This document shows, one piece after another, positions 7,066 to 10,133 of a stretch of DNA of 10,133 bases. This stretch comes from Fimbriimonadaceae bacterium (lineage in GTDB: Bacteria > Armatimonadota > Fimbriimonadia > Fimbriimonadales > Fimbriimonadaceae): the NCBI GenBank assembly GCA_014380605.1, contig JACMJO010000288.1, forward strand, positions 1 through 10,133, written 5' to 3'. The position numbers were made by a program, and so were the translations under genes. The notes beneath the pieces were generated by a model. It worked only from the letters and a program-made list of their open reading frames with translations. It had not been told where the DNA came from and did no database searches. Positions within the stretch are counted from its first letter, which is position 1; each line of letters begins with the position of its first letter.

Positions 7066-7124
7066 CGCCCGGCGAACCAACTTGATTCCGTAGGGCGTTG
7101 TTAAGATAGGTCCAACCCGTCGCC
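7066..7124 (+). promoter_or_regulatory. Short intergenic gap with -10-like TAAGAT before the first metallophosphoesterase
   Basis: TAAGAT at 7102-7107 ends 17 nt before ATG 7125, which would give a leader of about 10 nt. TTGATT at 7082-7087 is only 14 bp upstream, a short spacer. ACGCCC (7065-7070) and GGGCGT (7093-7098) could pair across a 22-nt loop, but no T-run follows, so this is not a convincing terminator. Confidence 0.3.
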
Positions 7125-7931
7125 ATGCCTAAACCTACACGCCGAGATTTCCTTAAATCCATGGGATGGGGGGCCCTTGCATCGGTCGGAACGTTCGCCT
7201 ACGGGGATCAAACCAGCAAGAACATGGAGCTGGTCGAGCGCGACCTTGCCCTGCCCAACTGGAACGCCGACGGGTTCCGAATCGGCTTGCTTACCGACCC
7301 CCACCTGGATTCCGAAGAAGCGGTGATTCGGACGAAGCTGGCAGTCGGAGCGGTCTTGGCTAAGAAACCCGACGTCTTGGTTTGGGTTGGCGACTATCTC
7401 ACATCAGCCGCTCCGAAGAACTTAGAAAATGTGAGGGAGACCCTTGCCCTGATGAATGAAACCAGCATCCCATCTTACGGCGTGCTCGGCAATCACGATT
7501 ATTGGTCTCGCTACTTTCCCTTGGTCAGAAGCGCGGTCACCAGCTCGAAGATGCGCCTCTTGCGAAATGAAACGATCGAGATGGACGGCGTGCGCATCTG
7601 CGGCGTAGATGACGCCCTGATGAAGAAGCATCGCCCCGACCTTGTGAAGGGGGACAGGAACACCATCGTGCTCCTTCACGAGCCTGACTTTGTAGAAGAT
7701 CTTGCCGCTGGTCCAAGTGTGACCCTATCTGGTCACAGCCATGGGGGCCAAATCTGTATGCCAGGCGGAATAGCGCTCCACACCCCGCGAGGGGCCAAGA
7801 AGTTCGTGTCGGGTTACTATCCCGACAGCCACATTCCGGTCTATGTGAGTCGAGGAATTGGAACGACGGGACCCAATTGGCGGCTGTTTTGCCCACCAGA
7901 GGCAACGATTCTCACCCTGCGGGGGGCGTAG
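7125..7931 (+). CDS. Tat-exported metallophosphoesterase (YaeI/LpxG-like)
   Basis: This is a 268-residue calcineurin-type phosphoesterase. The N-terminus MPKPTRRDFLKSMGWGALA is a twin-arginine signal (R6 R7 D F L K), so the folded, metal-loaded enzyme is probably exported or membrane anchored. The full metal-site set is visible in order: D58 and H60 (LLTDPH), D90 (VGDY), N123 and H124 (LGNHD; H124 is the catalytic general acid), H185 (LLHEPD), then H204 and H206 (SGHSHGGQ). The C-terminal YVSRGIGTTGPNWRLFCPPEATILTL is typical of the group containing E. coli YaeI and Chlamydia LpxG. Those enzymes hydrolyse phosphodiesters or UDP-diacylglucosamine; the substrate here is unknown. It is paralogous to the gene at 8424-9230 and convergent with a small antisense gene 9 nt after its stop. 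Confidence 0.87.
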   Translation: MPKPTRRDFLKSMGWGALASVGTFAYGDQTSKNMELVERDLALPNWNADGFRIGLLTDPHLDSEEAVIRTKLAVGAVLAKKPDVLVWVGDYLTSAAPKNLENVRETLALMNETSIPSYGVLGNHDYWSRYFPLVRSAVTSSKMRLLRNETIEMDGVRICGVDDALMKKHRPDLVKGDRNTIVLLHEPDFVEDLAAGPSVTLSGHSHGGQICMPGGIALHTPRGAKKFVSGYYPDSHIPVYVSRGIGTTGPNWRLFCPPEATILTLRGA

Positions 7932-7951
7932 CCCAGCGACTCAATACGCCC
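7924..7951. repeat. Inverted repeat at the convergent gene ends (possible bidirectional hairpin)
   Basis: GGGCGTA (7924-7930) and TACGCCC (7945-7951) are perfect reverse complements with a 14-nt loop. The stem contains the first two bases of the metallophosphoesterase stop, and the loop contains the stop of the small minus-strand gene. There is no T-run on either side, so any terminator role is uncertain. Confidence 0.35.
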
Positions 7952-8318
7952 GCACAGCCCGTCCATGGGCAACACGAACCACGTCTTCGTCAACGGGGAC
8001 ACAAGCGACGGGACCCTGGCAGACTGGGTAACCCTCTTCGTTTTCTCCTGTAATCTGCGGGTCGATGACCAAATAGACTTGGCCATCGAACATCTCCGCG
8101 ATCATTTTCGCCTCGGAGAGCGTTGTGGTCAACGAGATCTCATTTGCTAGTGGTTGATCATAGATTTCATCCAGGTCAATCTGGTGGTCCCACATCTTCA
8201 TCCACCTGTCTTGAATATCTTCCCGTGTCGCATCGCCAGAGTCGAGCAGATCCCTGATCGTTCGCAACTCTGTTAAGCCTGGCGGCCCCGCATGATAGTA
8301 GACAGGCTCTTGATCCAC
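7941..8318 (-). CDS. Small hypothetical protein, possible ADP-ribosyltransferase-like fold
   Basis: I do not recognise this 125-residue protein with certainty. It begins at GTG 8318, directly after an in-frame stop, and has a well-formed promoter (TTGACG, 17 bp, GAGAAT, 7 nt to GTG) with no Shine-Dalgarno sequence. Its pattern recalls small ADP-ribosyltransferases such as rifampin-inactivating Arr. It has an N-terminal VYYHAG (6-11), then ISLTTTLSEAKMIAEMF (61-77) like the Arr VYxTxxLxxAxxxAE segment, VYLVIDP (81-87), and an acidic VPVDEDVVR near the C-terminus. This is similarity of pattern only; the middle segment (DATREDIQDRWMKMWDHQ) does not match Arr. It lies antisense between the two metallophosphoesterase paralogs, and part of it is AT-richer than they are (about 26 G/C of 60 at 8161-8220). 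No signal peptide is seen. Confidence 0.62.
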   Translation of the reverse strand: MDQEPVYYHAGPPGLTELRTIRDLLDSGDATREDIQDRWMKMWDHQIDLDEIYDQPLANEISLTTTLSEAKMIAEMFDGQVYLVIDPQITGENEEGYPVCQGPVACVPVDEDVVRVAHGRAVRAY

Positions 8319-8325
8319 ACTTCAA

Positions 8326-8354
8326 ATTCTCGCATACCAATCTGATGACGTCAA
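8326..8354 (-). promoter_or_regulatory. Promoter of the small minus-strand gene, leaderless spacing
   Basis: On the minus strand TTGACG (8354-8349) and GAGAAT (8331-8326) are separated by exactly 17 bp, and GAGAAT ends 7 nt before GTG 8318. This is the best two-part promoter in the window and supports the small gene being real. The -35 overlaps the palindrome at 8346-8353. Confidence 0.55.
8346..8353. promoter_or_regulatory. Palindrome TGACGTCA overlapping the -35
   Basis: The 8-bp perfect palindrome overlaps the -35 of the small minus-strand gene, as a repressor site might. It is short and stands alone, so chance is possible. Confidence 0.25.
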
Positions 8355-8383
8355 GGAAGAAACCCTCATCGATTCCAACCATC

Positions 8384-8416
8384 GACGCAACGATTCTCGC
8401 CGTTCGCGGGTCATAA
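8384..8416 (+). pseudogene. Remnant C-terminal tail of a metallophosphoesterase gene
   Basis: The 30 nt from 8387 to the TAA at 8414-8416 match the last 30 nt of the first metallophosphoesterase (7902-7931) at 23 positions, including 12 identical bases in a row (GCAACGATTCTC) and the same distance to a stop codon. In that frame it reads DATILAVRGS-stop against EATILTLRGA-stop in the first paralog and EVSILTLVSA-stop in the second. Upstream of 8384 the similarity fades. It looks like the tail of a lost third copy, or of a 3' end displaced by an insertion carrying the small minus-strand gene. The TAA overlaps the -10 of the second metallophosphoesterase. Confidence 0.5.
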
Positions 8417-8417
8417 C
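8412..8417 (+). promoter_or_regulatory. -10-like CATAAC before the second metallophosphoesterase
   Basis: CATAAC ends exactly 6 nt before ATG 8424 and matches TATAAT at 4 of 6 bases. No Shine-Dalgarno sequence and no good -35 are present. The spacing agrees with the leaderless pattern of other genes in the window. Confidence 0.3.
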
Positions 8418-8423
8418 TAGAAC

Positions 8424-9230
8424 ATGAAACTGCGGGACTTGGGATTCTTGCTCGCCGGAGCCAGTGCCGCGATGCTTACCTACGGGGTCCTCTACGAGTC
8501 GAACCGGCTTATCGTAGAGCGTCACACGCTGAGGCTCCGAGGTTGGAAACGATCCCTGAACGGATTCAAAATCGCCCTCTTGACCGACTTCCACTTGCGC
8601 GGCGAATACTCGCTTGAACTCGCCAAGCGGGCCGTGATGGCCGCGATCGATGAGAGTCCAGATATGGTCGTCCTTGGTGGCGATCTCGTTGCCTACTGGA
8701 TGCCGCATAGCCAGGATATGCTCGCCGAGGCTTTGGAACCCCTGATCCTCATGAACGGTAACGCGGTTGCCATCCCCGGAAACCGCGAGTACCGGGGAGG
8801 GTCGCCAAAATTACTCGGCGAAGTGCTCGATACCCTCAATGTTCGCCTGTTGCGAAATGAATCTTGGCACCATGCTGGCATCGATTGGATCGGAATCGAC
8901 TCAGAGAACGCCCATCGTGCGGACCCATTTGCCGCATTGAAAGGAGTCGGCGACGGGGCCGCGGTCGTTCTCTGGCACGAGCCGGACATGGTCGACACCC
9001 TGCCGTTCGAAGCCGACCTAATGCTGAGCGGCCATAGCCACGGAGGCCAGTTCAAGTTCCCGGGCGGACTCGTCCCAATGACTTCGAAGAACGGTCGGAA
9101 GTATCTGGAGGGGTTCTTCCCGGACACTAAGGTTCCTCTCTATGTCTCGCGAGGCGTCGGCACGACCGGTCCTCCAAGCAGATTCCTTTGTCCGCCTGAA
9201 GTCTCCATTCTCACCCTCGTATCAGCCTAG
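8424..9230 (+). CDS. Metallophosphoesterase paralog with altered active site (GNRE for GNHD)
   Basis: This 268-residue protein is the same length as, and similar throughout to, the gene at 7125-7931. Instead of a Tat signal it has an uncleaved-looking hydrophobic N-terminus (about 7-23), so it is probably membrane anchored. Metal ligands are D55 and H57 (LLTDFH), D87 (GGDL), N120, H185 (LWHEPD), H204 and H206 (SGHSHGGQ). The motif normally GNHD/E is GNRE: R121 replaces the catalytic histidine, while asparagine N120 is kept. The rest of the fold and C-terminal motif (YVSRGVGTTGP, LCPPE) are intact, so the gene is maintained, perhaps with reduced, changed or non-catalytic activity. Its stop abuts the stop of the convergent metal permease gene with no base between. 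Confidence 0.85.
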   Translation: MKLRDLGFLLAGASAAMLTYGVLYESNRLIVERHTLRLRGWKRSLNGFKIALLTDFHLRGEYSLELAKRAVMAAIDESPDMVVLGGDLVAYWMPHSQDMLAEALEPLILMNGNAVAIPGNREYRGGSPKLLGEVLDTLNVRLLRNESWHHAGIDWIGIDSENAHRADPFAALKGVGDGAAVVLWHEPDMVDTLPFEADLMLSGHSHGGQFKFPGGLVPMTSKNGRKYLEGFFPDTKVPLYVSRGVGTTGPPSRFLCPPEVSILTLVSA

Positions 9231-10133
9231 CTACCGCGCGGCAACCGTGGTGGCCAACGTTTTTCCTGACGGTGTGAGCGCTAATGCCCCATCCTGATAC
9301 AGGACCAGGCCAAGTTGCCGAGCCTTCGCGACGATCTGGGCCGCCCGATCCGTCTGCCATCCCAACTCTTGCTCAAGGTGTAGCAAGGTGCTTTCCTGCT
9401 CCTGTTGCGGCGTTGCTTCATGGGTGGCCAAGTGGACCACCAACATCTCGGTTGCAAACTGCGTTCGCTGTTGCCGGCGCCGAATTGCCTGGGCGATCAA
9501 ACCCTGGGTAGGAGCAAACAGCAGCACTCCGCCAAATACACCTCCAAGCGTCGTGGCGATCATTCCGCTGATCGAGACGTTCCAGTACGACGCCAAGGCA
9601 TAGCCCGCAAGGGCCGATCCGGCCCCAATGGCCATAGAAACTCCTATGAGCGCCGGCAACCGCCGGGTCAGCATGGAAGCGGAGACCGGCGGCACGATGA
9701 TTAAGGCAACCGATAGAATCGCTCCGACTGCGCTGAACGCTCCGACTGTCGTCACCGCAACCAGCGCCATCAACAGATAGTGAAGGACGGCTGGCACAAA
9801 ACCCAGAGTTGCGGCAAGACCCGCATCAAAGGTTGAGAGCTTCAGTTCCTTATAAAATGCGGCGATGAACAGGGCGTTGAGGACGGTCAGACCGCTGAGA
9901 ACCCACAAGGACTGCGGGCCCAGATCTTGCCCATTCACCACGAACGTGTCGAACGGGGCAAAGGCGATCTCCCCATACAGGACGGCATCTGTGTCGATGT
10001 GAACGTTTGCGAAGTATTTGGAGATAACGAGCACACCGATGGCAAACAGGGCGGGAAAAACCAACCCTATCGCCGAGTCCTGTTTCACTCTCCGACTCTT
10101 AGTGAGCGCCTCGACAAGCACAACCGTCAGCAA
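9231..10133 (-). CDS. Metal ABC transporter permease (TroC/MntC type) with C-terminal winged-helix-like domain (5' end cut)
   Basis: This is the membrane subunit of an ABC-3 family importer for manganese, zinc or iron. The frame is open to the right edge; the visible 300 residues lack the N-terminal 70 or so, and the TTG at the edge is an internal leucine, not a start. Family features are RVKQDSAIGLVFPALFAIGVLVIS (near residue 15-38), HIDTDAVLYGEIAFAPFD (45-62, characteristic of TroC/MntC), then several membrane helices (about 76-95, 105-150, 160-182, 186-207). After residue 225 the chain turns soluble: QQEQESTLLHLEQELGW, then RAAQIVAKARQLGLVLYQDGALALTPSGKTLA, which reads like a DtxR/MntR-type winged helix. 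The ATPase and binding-protein partners would lie beyond the window. It is convergent with the second metallophosphoesterase. Confidence 0.88.
   Translation of the reverse strand: MLTVVLVEALTKSRRVKQDSAIGLVFPALFAIGVLVISKYFANVHIDTDAVLYGEIAFAPFDTFVVNGQDLGPQSLWVLSGLTVLNALFIAAFYKELKLSTFDAGLAATLGFVPAVLHYLLMALVAVTTVGAFSAVGAILSVALIIVPPVSASMLTRRLPALIGVSMAIGAGSALAGYALASYWNVSISGMIATTLGGVFGGVLLFAPTQGLIAQAIRRRQQRTQFATEMLVVHLATHEATPQQEQESTLLHLEQELGWQTDRAAQIVAKARQLGLVLYQDGALALTPSGKTLATTVAAR

Noticed and set aside
7065..7098. Possible terminator after the methyltransferase/reductase gene
   Set aside because: Only a 6-bp stem across a 22-nt loop and no T-run follows; it is too weak to call.
10131..10133. TTG at the right edge as start codon of the metal permease
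   Set aside because: The family has about 70 more residues upstream, including the first membrane helices; the gene is simply cut by the window edge.
1..10133. CRISPR array, tRNA, rRNA or insertion sequence
   Set aside because: No regularly spaced repeats, no tRNA cloverleaf, no rRNA segment and no transposase motif or terminal inverted repeats were found by eye; a weak or degenerate element cannot be excluded without a search.

Overview
The window comes from a compact bacterial genome of moderate to fairly high GC. Coding blocks near 3-7 kb look close to 55-60% GC, while the first 1.4 kb and the small gene near 8.1 kb have AT-richer patches. Several genes have no Shine-Dalgarno sequence and instead carry a -10-like hexamer 6-9 nt before the start codon, which suggests frequent leaderless transcription. 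This pattern, the dense gene packing and the gene content would fit Armatimonadota/Fimbriimonadia, Deinococcus-like or similar lineages. The phylum is a guess; no rRNA or other taxonomic marker is present.

Layout. 1-1377 (minus): a DarT-DarG toxin-antitoxin operon, consisting of a DNA ADP-ribosyltransferase toxin followed by a macrodomain antitoxin that runs off the left edge. 1540-2394 (plus): an SPL-family radical SAM protein divergent from darT. 2413-3285 (plus): a sugar phosphate isomerase/epimerase-type TIM barrel, convergent with 3289-4281 (minus), a Gfo/Idh/MocA oxidoreductase. 4282-4462: a divergent intergenic region with a 16-bp palindrome of the form CTGT-N8-ACAG. 4463-5233 (plus): a secreted matrixin-like zinc protease. 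5257-7065 (plus): a fused homocysteine S-methyltransferase/methylenetetrahydrofolate reductase. 7125-7931 and 8424-9230 (plus): two 268-residue YaeI/LpxG-like metallophosphoesterases. Between them, in the opposite orientation (7941-8318), is a small protein with a possible ADP-ribosyltransferase-like pattern. 9231 to the right edge (minus): a TroC/MntC-type metal ABC permease with a C-terminal winged-helix-like domain.

How the parts relate. The darTG pair is an accessory defence/toxin module. The isomerase and the oxidoreductase are typical sugar/inositol-type catabolic partners. The methyltransferase/reductase makes methionine using one-carbon units. The most unusual part is the metallophosphoesterase region. 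The second copy has GNRE where the first has the catalytic GNHD motif. Just upstream of the second copy lies an in-frame, 11-codon remnant of a metallophosphoesterase C-terminus, 23/30 nt identical to the end of the first copy. The small antisense gene therefore sits between two copies of the same gene tail, as expected from a collapsed third copy or from an insertion at the gene's 3' end. Three convergent gene pairs end within 0-9 nt of each other.
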